Assembly: GCF_900475885.1 (NCBI RefSeq)
Contig: NZ_LS483429.1
Location: 1,240,001-1,304,000 of the forward strand
Origin: Haemophilus aegyptius
Lineage (GTDB): Bacteria > Pseudomonadota > Gammaproteobacteria > Enterobacterales > Pasteurellaceae
Direction of reading: 5' to 3'
DNA: 64,000 nt
The position numbers and the translations under genes were made by a program. The notes beneath the pieces are model-generated. The model was given only the letters and a program-made list of their open reading frames with translations, ran no database searches and was not told the origin of the DNA. Below, piece after piece: positions 53,781-62,737 of the stretch. Positions within the stretch are counted from its first letter, which is position 1. The number at the start of each line of letters is the position of its first letter.

Positions 53781-54400
53781 TGCATTTATCTGAAGGCGTG
53801 TTACATACGCCTATTTTATTAGCTGGTGCAGTGCTTGCTGTTGCAGGCATTGCTGTGGGGTTACGTGGTTTAGAATCAGAACGTTTACCGCTTACCGCAC
53901 TTTTTGCGGCTGCATTTTTTGTGGCAGGAACCATTCATATCCCCGTAGGAATTGGTAGCGTGCATTTAATTTTAAATGGCATGGCTGGTTTATTTCTAGG
54001 GTGGGCTGTATTTCCAGCATTTCTTATCGCACTTTTATTGCAAGTCATCTTCTTTTCTTTTGGCGGATTTGCAGTGTTGGGCGTCAATCTCTGCGTGATG
54101 GCAATGCCAGCAGTGCTCGTTCATTATCTTTTCCGTTCTCGTTTACAACTGCATATGGCTTTAAAAGATCGCTTATTAGTCGGTATTGGATCTGGCGTAA
54201 TTGGCATTGGCGGGGCAGGCGCGCTTGCTTCTTTTGTGCTAATGTTAGATGGTGGAAAAAGTTATCTGAATCTTGTTTGGCTCTTGCTAGTCTCTCATAT
54301 TCCGGTATTTATTTTGGATAGTATTATCAGCGTAGGGGTGATTACCTTGCTTGGTAAAATGTATCCTGAAGTAATGAATCGTACCGAGAATGTCTCTTAA
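53780..54400 (+). CDS. nikM: Nickel ECF transporter substrate-binding membrane protein NikM (CbiM family)
   Basis: S component. The N-terminal MHLSEGVLHTP holds the Met1-His2 metal site of CbiM/NikM, and a second histidine-rich segment IHIPVGIGSVHLILNGMAGLFLG is conserved. Six to seven membrane segments. 206 residues. Overlaps nikQ by one base. Confidence 0.9.
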   Translation: MHLSEGVLHTPILLAGAVLAVAGIAVGLRGLESERLPLTALFAAAFFVAGTIHIPVGIGSVHLILNGMAGLFLGWAVFPAFLIALLLQVIFFSFGGFAVLGVNLCVMAMPAVLVHYLFRSRLQLHMALKDRLLVGIGSGVIGIGGAGALASFVLMLDGGKSYLNLVWLLLVSHIPVFILDSIISVGVITLLGKMYPEVMNRTENVS

Positions 54401-55032
54401 TGAAAATTCACCGCTTATTTCAACCGCACTTTAGGTTGATTTATCTGTTTATCTGGGGATTAATCATTAGTGGATTGAGTGATCTCACTTGGCTTATCCC
54501 CCTTAATGCGCTTGCAGTTTTTCTCTTTTTTATTTCACTGCAGTTCAGTCAAAAATCTTTTTTGCCCTATCTTAAACGTTGGTTCGCTTTAGTTATTTTT
54601 ATTGCTTTAATGTGGGTGACATTAAGTTGGAAAATTGGAGAAAATGGCATTGAACTCAATTTTCAAGGCATCGAATTAGCAGAAAAATTAAGTTTACGGA
54701 CTCATTTATTGCTGATTTCTCTTTGGCTTTTTTTATTGAATATTAATGATGCGGTGCTTGTTCAAGCCATTGGTAAATTGCCTTTGCCAGAAAAATTAAT
54801 TCAACTTTTTGTGCTGACCGTACGTTACATTGCATTGCTTGGCGAATTGCGTCAAAAAATGGATATTGCTATGCGCGCTCGTGGATTTCGTCCTAGGCTT
54901 AACCGCCGAACCCTTTATGTGACAGCTCAAAGTGTCGCTTTATTATTGATTCATGCCCTGCTGAAAGCTGAAACCGCGCAAATGGCGTTAAAATGTCGTG
55001 GTTTTCAGTTTGGCAAAAAGAGAGAAAAATAA
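54400..55032 (+). CDS. nikQ: Nickel ECF transporter T component NikQ (CbiQ family)
   Basis: Membrane coupling protein with about five hydrophobic segments and the two cytoplasmic Arg motifs MRARGFRPR and LKCRGFQFG that contact the ATPase. 210 residues. An uptake-signal core lies in the first ten codons. Confidence 0.88.
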   Translation: MKIHRLFQPHFRLIYLFIWGLIISGLSDLTWLIPLNALAVFLFFISLQFSQKSFLPYLKRWFALVIFIALMWVTLSWKIGENGIELNFQGIELAEKLSLRTHLLLISLWLFLLNINDAVLVQAIGKLPLPEKLIQLFVLTVRYIALLGELRQKMDIAMRARGFRPRLNRRTLYVTAQSVALLLIHALLKAETAQMALKCRGFQFGKKREK

Positions 55033-55033
55033 C

Positions 55034-55660
55034 ATGTTAGCTGTAAATAATCTTTGTATCGAACGCAATGGTAGAGCGATTATTCAAGATTTGAGTTTTA
55101 CCTTGGAAGGTCAAAAACGTCTTTTCGTACAAGGGGAAATTGGTTCAGGAAAAACCACTTTACTGCTTGCTTTGTTGGGATTTGTTCCTGTAACCAAAGG
55201 GGAAATTAAACTATTTGGCCAAGTTTGTCGTGAAGAAAAAGATTTTGCACCCTTTCGTGGCACGATTGGTATTTGTTTTCAAAATGCCGATGATCAACTT
55301 TTTGGTCCAACAGTGTTGGATGATATTGCCTTCGGGCCATTAAACCAAAATATGCCCAGAGAGCAGGCGTATCATATCGCAGAGCAACAATTAGAACGTC
55401 TTGGTATCACAGGTTTAAAAGATCGTATGGTGCATACCCTATCTGGTGGTGAGAAAAATTTCACCGCACTTGCGGGTGTTTTAGCGATGCAGCCAAAAAT
55501 TTTATTATTAGATGAACCCACCAATGGATTAGATCGAAAAAATACTGAAAAATTGACCGCACTTTTGCGTGAGCTTTCCTTACCCATTTTGATTTCATCC
55601 CATCATCATGGATTTATTAACAAATTAGCCACAGAAATTATTAGATTTACCAACAAATGA
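55034..55660 (+). CDS. nikO: Nickel ECF transporter ATPase NikO
   Basis: Walker A GEIGSGKTTLLLAL, Q-loop CFQNADDQLFGPTVLDD (typical of ECF ATPases), signature LSGGEKNFTAL, Walker B ILLLDEPTNGLDR, H-loop SSHHHGF. The ATG at 55034 matches the family start; a frame from 54998 overlaps nikQ. 208 residues, shorter than CbiO (about 270), since the C-terminal extension is absent. Confidence 0.9.
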   Translation: MLAVNNLCIERNGRAIIQDLSFTLEGQKRLFVQGEIGSGKTTLLLALLGFVPVTKGEIKLFGQVCREEKDFAPFRGTIGICFQNADDQLFGPTVLDDIAFGPLNQNMPREQAYHIAEQQLERLGITGLKDRMVHTLSGGEKNFTALAGVLAMQPKILLLDEPTNGLDRKNTEKLTALLRELSLPILISSHHHGFINKLATEIIRFTNK

Positions 55661-55697
55661 ACCATTGCCGAGAATTTGTTAATGATTAAATAAAATT

Positions 55698-55720
55698 AAA
55701 GCCTTGATAATCAAGGCTTT
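55698..55720 (+). terminator. Terminator after nikO
   Basis: AAAGCCTTGAT and ATCAAGGCTTT pair, followed by ATTTTTT. It can also serve the convergent aspC. Confidence 0.85.
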
Positions 55721-55766
55721 ATTTTTTACTTACAATATTTTAGAGGATATATTATTTCTAACCCTA

Positions 55767-56957
55767 TTAAAGCACTTTCACAATGCTTTCACATAAATAG
55801 CGAATATTATCTTCAGTAATACCAGCCACATTGATACGACCAGAACGAACAGCGTAAATCGCAAATTCTTCTTTTAAGCGATCAACTTGTTCTGGCGATA
55901 AGCCACTGAAAGAGAACATACCGTTTTGTTCTATAATAAAACTGAAATCTTGTTCTGCACCATATTCTTTTAGTAACTGAACGAATAAATGACGCATTTT
56001 TTTGATACGTTCACGCATTTCAGTTAATTCATTTTCCCAGTCTTGGCGAAGCTGAGGATCATTTAACACTGTTGCTACGGTCGCTCCACCGTGAGATGCT
56101 GGGTTAGAGTAGAGCGTACGAATAATTGATTTCACCTGTGTTAATGCAGTTGAAGCAATCTCTGCATTTTCAGCCACAAGAGTAAATGCGCCTACACGCT
56201 CATTGTATAAACCAAAGTTTTTCGAGAATGAACTTGAAACTAACAATTCTTTGTGGTTTGCCGCAAAAACACGCAAGCCATAAGCATCTTCATCTAATCC
56301 ATTGGCTAAACCTTGATAAGCAAAGTCAAAGAGTGGCAACCAGCCATTTTTAGCCGAAAGTGTGGCTAATTCTTGCCATTGTTCAGGGGTTGGGTCAATA
56401 CCCGTCGGATTATGGCAGCAACCGTGTAAAAGCACTACATCGCCTTCGCTAGCTTGGCTTAAATCCTCAAGTAAATGTTCCCAATCAAGGGCTTTGCGTT
56501 CAGCATCATAATAACGATATTCACGAATCGTCATGCCCACCGCATTGAAAATCGCATTGTGGTTTGGCCAAGTTGGGGTGCTGATCCAAACATTTTGCGC
56601 TTTGGTTTGACGTTTAATAAATTCTGCCGCAATGCGTAATGCGCCTGTTCCGCCTAAACTTTGTACTGTTCTCGCACGATTAGATTTGATTATTTCAGAA
56701 TCTTTACCGAAAAGTAGTGCTTTTGTTCGTTCGTTATAATCAGCAATACCATCGATAGTAAGATAATTCTTCGTTTTTTCCTTATCAAATAAGTGTTTTT
56801 CTGCTTCTTTTACCGCGCGCATAATCGGCGTTGTACCTTGCGCATCTTTATAAACACCAATGCCCAGGTTAATTTTATTTTCGCGAGTTTCGGATTTGAA
56901 TGCTTCGCCTAAGCCTAAGATTGGATCGGCTGGTGCCACTTTGATATGTTCAAACAT
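55767..56957 (-). CDS. aspC: Aromatic/aspartate aminotransferase
   Basis: Class I PLP aminotransferase. The lysine that binds PLP is in [18 protein letters not shown] (about residue 245), with [12 protein letters not shown] and the Arg of the C-terminal [17 protein letters not shown] domain. 396 residues, as E. coli AspC and TyrB; AspC is more likely by length and the [12 protein letters not shown] motif, but TyrB cannot be excluded by eye. Confidence 0.9.
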   Translation of the reverse strand: MFEHIKVAPADPILGLGEAFKSETRENKINLGIGVYKDAQGTTPIMRAVKEAEKHLFDKEKTKNYLTIDGIADYNERTKALLFGKDSEIIKSNRARTVQSLGGTGALRIAAEFIKRQTKAQNVWISTPTWPNHNAIFNAVGMTIREYRYYDAERKALDWEHLLEDLSQASEGDVVLLHGCCHNPTGIDPTPEQWQELATLSAKNGWLPLFDFAYQGLANGLDEDAYGLRVFAANHKELLVSSSFSKNFGLYNERVGAFTLVAENAEIASTALTQVKSIIRTLYSNPASHGGATVATVLNDPQLRQDWENELTEMRERIKKMRHLFVQLLKEYGAEQDFSFIIEQNGMFSFSGLSPEQVDRLKEEFAIYAVRSGRINVAGITEDNIRYLCESIVKVL

Positions 56958-57043
56958 AGCTTTTCCTTATGTATCAGTTGTGTGATGGATAATTTTATAC
57001 TTCAGCCGTTTTATTTTATCAAGAAAGATTTTTATAAAAATTA

Positions 57044-57085
57044 ACCGCACTTTGATATTTTTAAATATTCATCAAAAAGTGCGGT
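57044..57085. terminator. Inverted uptake-signal pair after the purK pseudogene
   Basis: ACCGCACTTTGAT and ATCAAAAAGTGCGGT face each other across an AT-rich loop, between aspC upstream and purK. Confidence 0.7.
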
Positions 57086-57096
57086 CATTTTTTACA

Positions 57097-57821
57097 TTAT
57101 TTTAGTTTTTCAATCGCCCAATTTAATCCTGATTGATAATCTTCTGGTAATTCAATGCGGAGCTTTTCTAATTGTTGAATAATGACCGCTTTATTAGGAT
57201 GAGAAAGATTGATATGCCCAACCTTACGCCCAGCCCTCACTTCTTTACCGTACCAATGAAGTTGTGCAAAAGGTATATTAAGCCATTTTGGATTATGGTT
57301 TGTGCCGATTAAATTCACCATCACACTTGGGGCGAATGTTTGTAATTCTGGCGTTGGCAAATCAAGTAACGCACGTAAATGTAATTCAAATTGGCTAATC
57401 GAGTATCCCAGTTGTGTCCAATGCCCACTGTTATGTACGCGAGGCGCAAGTTCGTTAATCAGTAATTTGTCGCCTACAACAAAACATTCCATTGCGTTTT
57501 ATCTTTTAATAAACACCAAGGCGAGGTAGAAAGATTGAGTTCATCAAGCAAGGATTTTTGCGTAAAACGATCGGTCAATAATCTAAATACATGTTGATTG
57601 ACGAAGTTTTTATGATTGCCGAGTAATTCAGTCAAAGGCGTTTTTTCCCAGCGTTCAATTTCTGCCGTGATGATCGCATTTTCAGGTAAGTCAAAAACTG
57701 GCGCATTGAAGGCTAAAGGTTCAACATAAATATCTAAAGGTGCGCCAGCGTAACCTAACATTCTGCCGAGTTATCCGTTGCCGAATATATAAACGGTTGG
57801 GTATAAGGTGAAGTTTTGCAT
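57097..57821 (-). pseudogene. purK: purK, broken by a nonsense codon and an internal deletion
   Basis: 5-(carboxyamino)imidazole ribonucleotide synthase gene. From 57821 it reads MQNFTLYPTVYIFGNG, then TAA at 57773-57771 where the family has Gln (GNGQLGRM). Past it, LGRMLGYAGAPLDIYVEP..DKTQWN continues until about 57488, where the frame changes and joins MECFVVGDKLLINELAPR: about 120 residues of the ATP-grasp domain are missing. Both flanks carry ATGGAATG-like sequence, so deletion across a short repeat is likely. A functional enzyme (355-362 residues) cannot be made. Confidence 0.92.
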
Positions 57822-57851
57822 AATATTTCTCGTTAAATTTACGAAAAAAAC

Positions 57852-57874
57852 AACCGCACTTTAGAAGTGCGGTC
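57852..57874. terminator. Inverted uptake-signal pair between the purE and purK remnants
   Basis: AACCGCACTTT..AAGTGCGGTC close pair in the 69-base gap between the purE remnant and purK. Its place inside an operon may have damped purK expression. Confidence 0.5.
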
Positions 57875-57890
57875 AGAACTGAAGGAATTT

Positions 57891-58040
57891 TTATGTGCGT
57901 GGATCGGGATTATCCAGTACAGCATGAGTTTGGCTTTCACGGAAAGATTGCAGGCGTGAAAGCAATTCTACATCCCAACTTGCTAGAATTTGTGCGGCTA
58001 ACAATCCAGCATTTGCCGCACCCGCAGGGCCAATGGCTAA
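57891..58040 (-). pseudogene. purE: purE remnant (last 49 codons)
   Basis: On the minus strand LAIGPAGAANAGLLAAQILA, then SWDVELLSRLQSF, and DNPDPRT before the stop match the C-terminus of PurE (N5-carboxyaminoimidazole ribonucleotide mutase, ~164 residues). The first ~115 codons with the catalytic part are gone; from 58041 on the sequence becomes two near-direct repeats and a dyad repeat, unrelated to purE. A P is seen where I recall a K in IGKAGAAN. Confidence 0.9.
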
Positions 58041-58080
58041 TTTTTATCCATTTAGCCCATCGTTTTTTATCCATTTGGCC
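58041..58080. repeat. Two 17-base near-direct repeats beside the purE remnant
   Basis: TTTTTATCCATTTAGCC (58041-58057) and TTTTTATCCATTTGGCC (58064-58080) differ at one base; they mark the end of purE homology. Confidence 0.75.
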
Positions 58081-58088
58081 ATAACAAA

Positions 58089-58106
58089 GGTGGGCTGAAG
58101 CCCTAC
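58089..58106. repeat. hif-associated dyad repeat (copy 1)
   Basis: GGTGGGCTGAAGCCCTAC, one of seven copies of a GGGC..GCCC dyad in the hif region. Confidence 0.75.
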
Positions 58107-58153
58107 AACTAATTAAAAACGTGGCGTAGAATAGCATAGATTACATATATTGA

Positions 58154-58165
58154 GCAAACGTTTGC
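58154..58165. promoter_or_regulatory. PUR box left from the purE promoter
   Basis: GCAAACGTTTGC is the perfect core of the PurR operator. It lies upstream of the purE remnant on the minus strand, next to -10-like TATGCT/TATTCT; the operator has outlived the gene. Confidence 0.75.
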
Positions 58166-58247
58166 CAAATGGCTTTTATAGGAAAATACCATTGCAACTT
58201 TAAGGATAAAATTTTATCCTAAGCACAATTTTTATAAGAATAGATCG

Positions 58248-58270
58248 TAGCCTGGGCTTTAGCCCACCGA
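58248..58270. repeat. hif-associated dyad repeat (copy 2)
   Basis: TAGCCTGGGCTTTAGCCCACC-type dyad. A separate perfect 18-base palindrome AGGATAAAATTTTATCCT lies at 58203-58220. Otherwise the stretch 58110-58404 shows no gene. Confidence 0.7.
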
Positions 58271-58337
58271 TTAACAATAACTGTAAGTATTAATGGGGAT
58301 TATTTTATAATTATTTGATTTTTAAATTTTAGTAATT

Positions 58338-58385
58338 GCAGGCTGGGAATAAGCCCACGCGGGATATAACAAACGCGTGGGCTTA
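58338..58385. repeat. hif-associated dyad repeat (copy 3) and likely hifA terminator
   Basis: A GGCTGGG..GCCCACGCG unit followed by the inverse CGCGTGGGCTTA; arms AAGCCCACGCG and CGCGTGGGCTT can form an 11-base stem 20 bases past the hifA stop. Confidence 0.75.
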
Positions 58386-58404
58386 GATTGCGTTACATTA
58401 GGTA

Positions 58405-59034
58405 TTATTCGTAAGCAATTTGGAAATCAACTGAGGATTGTACTTTACCAGCGGTTGCTTGACCTGTTGCGTAATATTGAGAAATAAAATGGAGGTCAAG
58501 TGAGTTATTATTTGATGTTGCACTGCCCGAAATATGTTTAGTACTTACGTTTGGTGCAGAAGAGCCGTTATTCGTATTTTGAAAAGAAAAATCGGTCGTA
58601 TCATTACCTACTACTTTAATTGGAGTTGTGCCATTACTTTCCATAAGTTGGATATTAACCATAGTCGCAAAATCACTACCTGTTTTATTTTTCAATGTAT
58701 AGTCATTTTCCTTATCCGCATTCTCCCAAGAATAGAAATATAGCCCAACTTTTCTCGCTTGATTATTGCCTTGAGCGGTAGTTTGACAATCGTTCAATGT
58801 AATTGTAAATGGCGTTGGCATTGCGGTATTACCTGTCTGAGATAAATGCGCTTTACCCACATCATTTAATACCACGCTCATATTTCTATTCTCTGTTTTC
58901 ACTTTACAAGTATTTTCAACAACCTTGCCAAAAAAAGTAACTTTACCAGAGGTTTCTGTATTAGGTTGCGCCTGCGCCTGCACATTCCCCGCAAATGCCA
59001 ATAAAATTAAGCTACCAAGAAGTGTTTTTTTCAT
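58405..59034 (-). CDS. hifA: Major pilin HifA
   Basis: Structural subunit of the haemagglutinating pilus, assembled by chaperone and usher. Signal peptide MKKTLLGSLILLAFAGNVQA; two cysteines (ENTCKVK and LNDCQTT) form the pilin disulfide loop; the C-terminal strand ends QSSVDFQIAYE, the penultimate-tyrosine motif read by the chaperone. ATG 59034 follows GGAGC; the frame could extend to 59049 (MEQFI). 209 residues. Divergent from hifBCDE. Confidence 0.93.
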   Translation of the reverse strand: MKKTLLGSLILLAFAGNVQAQAQPNTETSGKVTFFGKVVENTCKVKTENRNMSVVLNDVGKAHLSQTGNTAMPTPFTITLNDCQTTAQGNNQARKVGLYFYSWENADKENDYTLKNKTGSDFATMVNIQLMESNGTTPIKVVGNDTTDFSFQNTNNGSSAPNVSTKHISGSATSNNNSLDLHFISQYYATGQATAGKVQSSVDFQIAYE

Positions 59035-59164
59035 AATAAATTGCTCCATAAAAGAGGTTTGCGCCTTATAAATAAGGCAAAAGATGAATATAAACCGTTT
59101 ATCAACATGCCAAAGCTTTAATAAACAGCAAGATTTGTTTTTTTCAAAAAAAAGTAAAAAAACG

Positions 59165-59195
59165 CTTCCATTATATATATATATATATAATTAAA
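59165..59195. promoter_or_regulatory. Overlapping hifA/hifBCDE phase-variable promoters with (TA)9
   Basis: Nine TA units at 59172-59189. TATAAT lies on each edge: minus-strand 59175-59170 for hifA and plus-strand 59186-59191 for hifB. Adding or losing units changes -10/-35 spacing by 2 and switches both genes. In published type b strains 10 units gave full and 11 partial expression and 9 gave little or none (recollection of the literature). Confidence 0.9.
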
Positions 59196-59239
59196 GTCCT
59201 TTTTGAAAAAATTGCATATTTTATTTTGAATTTTCGCTG

Positions 59240-59263
59240 TAGGCTGGGTTTTTGCCCACTTGG
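59240..59263. repeat. hif-associated dyad repeat (copy 4)
   Basis: TAGGCTGGGTTTTTGCCCACTTGG, in the hifA-hifB gap. The gap (59035-59422) also holds the TA tract and copies 5 and 6. Confidence 0.7.
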
Positions 59264-59281
59264 AGACATATAAAAAAGATT

Positions 59282-59307
59282 TGTAGGGTGGGCGTAAGCC
59301 CACGCGG
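59282..59307. repeat. hif-associated dyad repeat (copy 5)
   Basis: GTAGGGTGGGCGTAAGCCCA with CGCG after it; the 24 bases 59283-59306 are identical to copy 7 at 60153-60176. Confidence 0.8.
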
Positions 59308-59335
59308 AACATAATCAAACAACTGCAATATATTA

Positions 59336-59366
59336 GGCGCGGTGGGCTAAAGCCCTGCCTACGGGG
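59336..59366. repeat. hif-associated dyad repeat (copy 6)
   Basis: GCGGTGGGCTAAAGCCCTGC unit followed by CTACGGGG, just before hifB. Confidence 0.7.
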
Positions 59367-59422
59367 AAATGAATAAGGATAAATATGGGCTTAGTCCAGT
59401 TTATGGATTTAATTATGTTGAA

Positions 59423-60148
59423 ATGGGGAAAACAATGTTTAAAAAAACACTTTTATTTTTTACCGCACTATTTTTTACTGCACTTTGTGCATTTTCTGCC
59501 AATGCGAATGTGGTTATCACAGGCACCAGAGTGATTTATCCCGCTGGGCAAAAAAATGTTATCGTGAAGTTAGAAAACAATGATGATTCGGCGGCCTTGG
59601 TGCAAGTCTGGATTGATAATGGCAATCCAAATGCCGACCCAAAATACACCAAAACCCCTTTTGTGATTACCCCGCCTGTTACTCGAGTGGAGGCGAAATC
59701 AGGGCAAAGTTTGCGGATTACGTTCACAGGCGGTGAGCCTTTACCTGACGATCGCGAAAGCCTCTTTTATTTTAATTTGTTAGATATTCCGCCGAAACCT
59801 GATGCGGCATTTCTGGCAAAACACGGCAGTTTTATGCAAATTGCCATTCGTTCACGTTTGAAGTTGTTTTATCGCCCTGCGAAACTCTCGATGGATTCTT
59901 TTGATGCAATGAAAAAAGTGGTGTTTAAAGCCACGCCTGAAGGGGTGCTGGTGGATAATCAAACACCTTATTATATGAACTACATTGGTTTGTTACATCA
60001 AAATAAGCCTGCGAAAAATGTCAAAATGGTCGCCCCTTTTTCTCAAGCGGTATTTGAAGCCAAAGGCGTGCGTTCTGGCGATAAATTGAAATGGGTATTG
60101 GTTAATGATTACGGTGCTGACCAAGAGGGCGACGCCATCGCTCAATAA
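59423..60148 (+). CDS. hifB: Periplasmic pilus chaperone HifB
   Basis: PapD-like chaperone that holds Hif subunits by donor-strand complementation. Signal peptide region FKKTLLFFTALFFTALCAFSANA; mature NVVITGTRVIYPAGQKNVIV, with the conserved Arg in TRVIYP and Lys in the C-terminal domain; FYFNLLDIPPKP is the chaperone signature. The ATG at 59423 (MGKTMFKK) is chosen; 59435 (MFKK) is possible, and 59369 covers a repeat. The signal peptide codons include two degenerate uptake-signal copies. Confidence 0.92.
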   Translation: MGKTMFKKTLLFFTALFFTALCAFSANANVVITGTRVIYPAGQKNVIVKLENNDDSAALVQVWIDNGNPNADPKYTKTPFVITPPVTRVEAKSGQSLRITFTGGEPLPDDRESLFYFNLLDIPPKPDAAFLAKHGSFMQIAIRSRLKLFYRPAKLSMDSFDAMKKVVFKATPEGVLVDNQTPYYMNYIGLLHQNKPAKNVKMVAPFSQAVFEAKGVRSGDKLKWVLVNDYGADQEGDAIAQ

Positions 60149-60151
60149 TAA

Positions 60152-60179
60152 CGTAGGGTGGGCGTAAGCCCACGCGTTA
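60152..60179. repeat. hif-associated dyad repeat (copy 7)
   Basis: CGTAGGGTGGGCGTAAGCCC and CACGCGTTA; sits between hifB and hifC and shares 24 identical bases with copy 5. Confidence 0.8.
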
Positions 60180-60210
60180 CCTATAAACACTACAATGAGA
60201 ACTTTAATTT

Positions 60211-62724
60211 GTGAAAACAAAAATTTTTCCCTTAAATAAAATTGCGTTTGCTTGTTCACTGCTATTGGCAAATCCTTTAGTCTGGGCAGAAGACCAATTT
60301 GATGCCTCTCTTTGGGGAGGCGGTTCGGTGTTGGGCATTGATTTTGCCCGATTTAATGTAAAAAATGCCGTGTTACCAGGGCGTTATGAAGCTCAAATCT
60401 ATGTAAATAATGAAGAAAAAGGCGAAAGCGATATCATTTTTGCTGATAATCCTGCCACAGGTCGGGCAGAATTATGCTTTACGCCTAAACTTCAAGAAAT
60501 GCTGGATTTGATGGATGAAGCCATTGTGAAATCGCCCAATGCAGAAGATGACACTTGTGTCTTTGCTTCTGATGCCATTCCTCAAGGCACGTTTGAATAT
60601 CAAAGCAGCGAAATGAAATTGAAACTTGAGCTCCCTCAAGCTCTCACTATTCGCCGACCAAGAGGCTATATTGCGCCATCTCGCTGGCAAACGGGCACCA
60701 ATGCTGCTTTTGCAAATTACGACATCAACTATTATCGTTCTGATAATCCCGAAGTAAAATCTAAAAGTTTGTATGTGGGCTTGCGTAGTGGCGTGAATTT
60801 CGGTAACTGGGCTTTACGGCATAATGGCAGTTTTAGCCGTTTTGAAAACCAAAGTAGCTCGGGTTTTACTGATAAGGGCAAAAATCATTACGAACGTGGC
60901 GATACCTATTTACAACGAGATTTCGCCCAGCTTCGTGGCAATGTCACTGTTGGGGATTTTTTCAGCACTGCCCGCATTGGCGAAAATTTTGGTATGCGTG
61001 GTTTGCGTATTGCCTCTGATGATAGAATGCTTGCCCCATCACAACGTGGTTTTGCCCCAGTGGTGCGTGGTGTGGCAAACACAAATGCCAAAGTCAGCAT
61101 CAAACAAAATGGCTATACGATTTATCAAATCACCGTTCCCGCAGGGCCTTTCGTGATTAACGATTTGTATGCCAGCGGTTATAGCGGCGATTTAACGGTG
61201 GAAATCCAAGAAAGTGATGGTAAAGTGCGGTCATTTATTGTGCCGTTTTCTAATCTTGCCCCGCTAATGCGTGTGGGGCATGTGCGTTATCAATTAGCTG
61301 GCGGACGTTATCGAATTGACAGCCGCACCTTTGATGAACGTGTGTTACAAGGCGTGTTGCAATATGGTTTAACTAATCATCTCACGCTGAATTCAAGCCT
61401 GCTTTATACACGTCATTATCGTGCAGGGCTGTTTGGTTTTGGTTTAAATACGCCGATTGGGGCGTTTTCTGCTGATGCCACTTGGTCGCACGCTGAATTT
61501 CCGCTAAAAAATGTGAGCAAAAACGGCTACAGCTTGCACAGCAGTTATAGTATTAACTTCAATGAAAGTGGCACCAATATCGCGTTGGCAGCCTATCGCT
61601 ATTCTTCACAGGATTTTTACACCTTAAGCGACACCATTGGTCTTAACCGCACTTTCAGACAATTTAGCGGTGCGTATTTGCCTGAAATTTACCGCCCAAA
61701 AAATCAGTTTCAAGTGAGTTTAAGCCAAAGTCTGGGGAATTGGGGAAATCTCTATCTTTCAGGACAAACCTATAATTATTGGGAAAAACGTGGCACGAAT
61801 ACGCAATATCAAGTTGCCTATTCAAACAGCTTCCACATTCTCAATTACTCTGTAAACCTCTCACAGAGTATTGATAAAGAAACGGGCAAACGTGACAACA
61901 GCATTTATTTGAGTCTCAGCCTGCCATTAGGTGATAACCATTCTGCAGATAGTGGTTATTCTCGCAGTGGTAACGATATTAACCAACGACTTGGCGTAAA
62001 TGGCTCTTTTGGCGAACGTCATCAATGGAGTTATGGCATTAACGCTTCACGTAATAATCAAGGCTATCGTAGTTATGACGCAAATCTTGCACATAACAAT
62101 AGCATTGGTAGTTACCGTGCTTCTTATTCACGTGATAGCCTCAAAAATCGCTCCACCTCACTGGGCGCAAGCGGTGCTGTTGTGGCGCACAAACATGGTA
62201 TTACCTTAAGCCAACCTGTTGGCGAAAGTTTTGCCATTATTCACGCCAAAGATGCCGCAGGGGCAAAAGTGGAATCAGGTGCCAATGTGAGCCTTGATTA
62301 TTTCGGCAATGCAGTTATGCCTTACACCAGCCCGTATGAAATCAATTATATCGGTATCAATCCATCTGATGCGGAGGCGAATGTGGAATTTGAAGCCACT
62401 GAACGCCAAATCATTCCTCGTGCAAATTCAATTAGCTTAGTGGATTTCCGCACGGGCAAAAACACAATGGTACTATTTAACCTCACTTTGCCAAATGGCG
62501 AGCCGGTGCCAATGGCATCCACCGCACAAGATAGCAAAGGGGCATTTGTGGGCGATGTGGTGCAAGGGGGCGTGCTTTTCGCGAATAAACTTACCCAGCC
62601 AAAAGGCGAGTTAATCGTCAAATGGGGCGAGCGAGAAAGCGAACAATGCCGTTTCCACTATCAAGTTGATTTAGATAACAAACAATTGCAAAGCCAAGAT
62701 ATGCAATGCCAACCACAAAAATAA
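60211..62724 (+). CDS. hifC: Outer-membrane pilus usher HifC
   Basis: FimD/PapC-type usher, the pore for pilus subunits. Signal peptide 1-26 (..[12 protein letters not shown]), an N-terminal chaperone-binding domain (..[19 protein letters not shown]), a 24-strand barrel with plug ([20 protein letters not shown], about residues 275-295; [20 protein letters not shown]), and C-terminal domains with a Cys pair ([12 protein letters not shown], ..DMQCQPQK). 837 residues. GTG start at 60211. Confidence 0.93.
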   Translation: MKTKIFPLNKIAFACSLLLANPLVWAEDQFDASLWGGGSVLGIDFARFNVKNAVLPGRYEAQIYVNNEEKGESDIIFADNPATGRAELCFTPKLQEMLDLMDEAIVKSPNAEDDTCVFASDAIPQGTFEYQSSEMKLKLELPQALTIRRPRGYIAPSRWQTGTNAAFANYDINYYRSDNPEVKSKSLYVGLRSGVNFGNWALRHNGSFSRFENQSSSGFTDKGKNHYERGDTYLQRDFAQLRGNVTVGDFFSTARIGENFGMRGLRIASDDRMLAPSQRGFAPVVRGVANTNAKVSIKQNGYTIYQITVPAGPFVINDLYASGYSGDLTVEIQESDGKVRSFIVPFSNLAPLMRVGHVRYQLAGGRYRIDSRTFDERVLQGVLQYGLTNHLTLNSSLLYTRHYRAGLFGFGLNTPIGAFSADATWSHAEFPLKNVSKNGYSLHSSYSINFNESGTNIALAAYRYSSQDFYTLSDTIGLNRTFRQFSGAYLPEIYRPKNQFQVSLSQSLGNWGNLYLSGQTYNYWEKRGTNTQYQVAYSNSFHILNYSVNLSQSIDKETGKRDNSIYLSLSLPLGDNHSADSGYSRSGNDINQRLGVNGSFGERHQWSYGINASRNNQGYRSYDANLAHNNSIGSYRASYSRDSLKNRSTSLGASGAVVAHKHGITLSQPVGESFAIIHAKDAAGAKVESGANVSLDYFGNAVMPYTSPYEINYIGINPSDAEANVEFEATERQIIPRANSISLVDFRTGKNTMVLFNLTLPNGEPVPMASTAQDSKGAFVGDVVQGGVLFANKLTQPKGELIVKWGERESEQCRFHYQVDLDNKQLQSQDMQCQPQK

Positions 62725-62737
62725 CCAAAGAGGATTT

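Noticed and set aside
57893-58084. Plus-strand frame of 63 codons over the purE remnant
   Set aside because: It is the antisense of the purE C-terminus and has no features of a gene.
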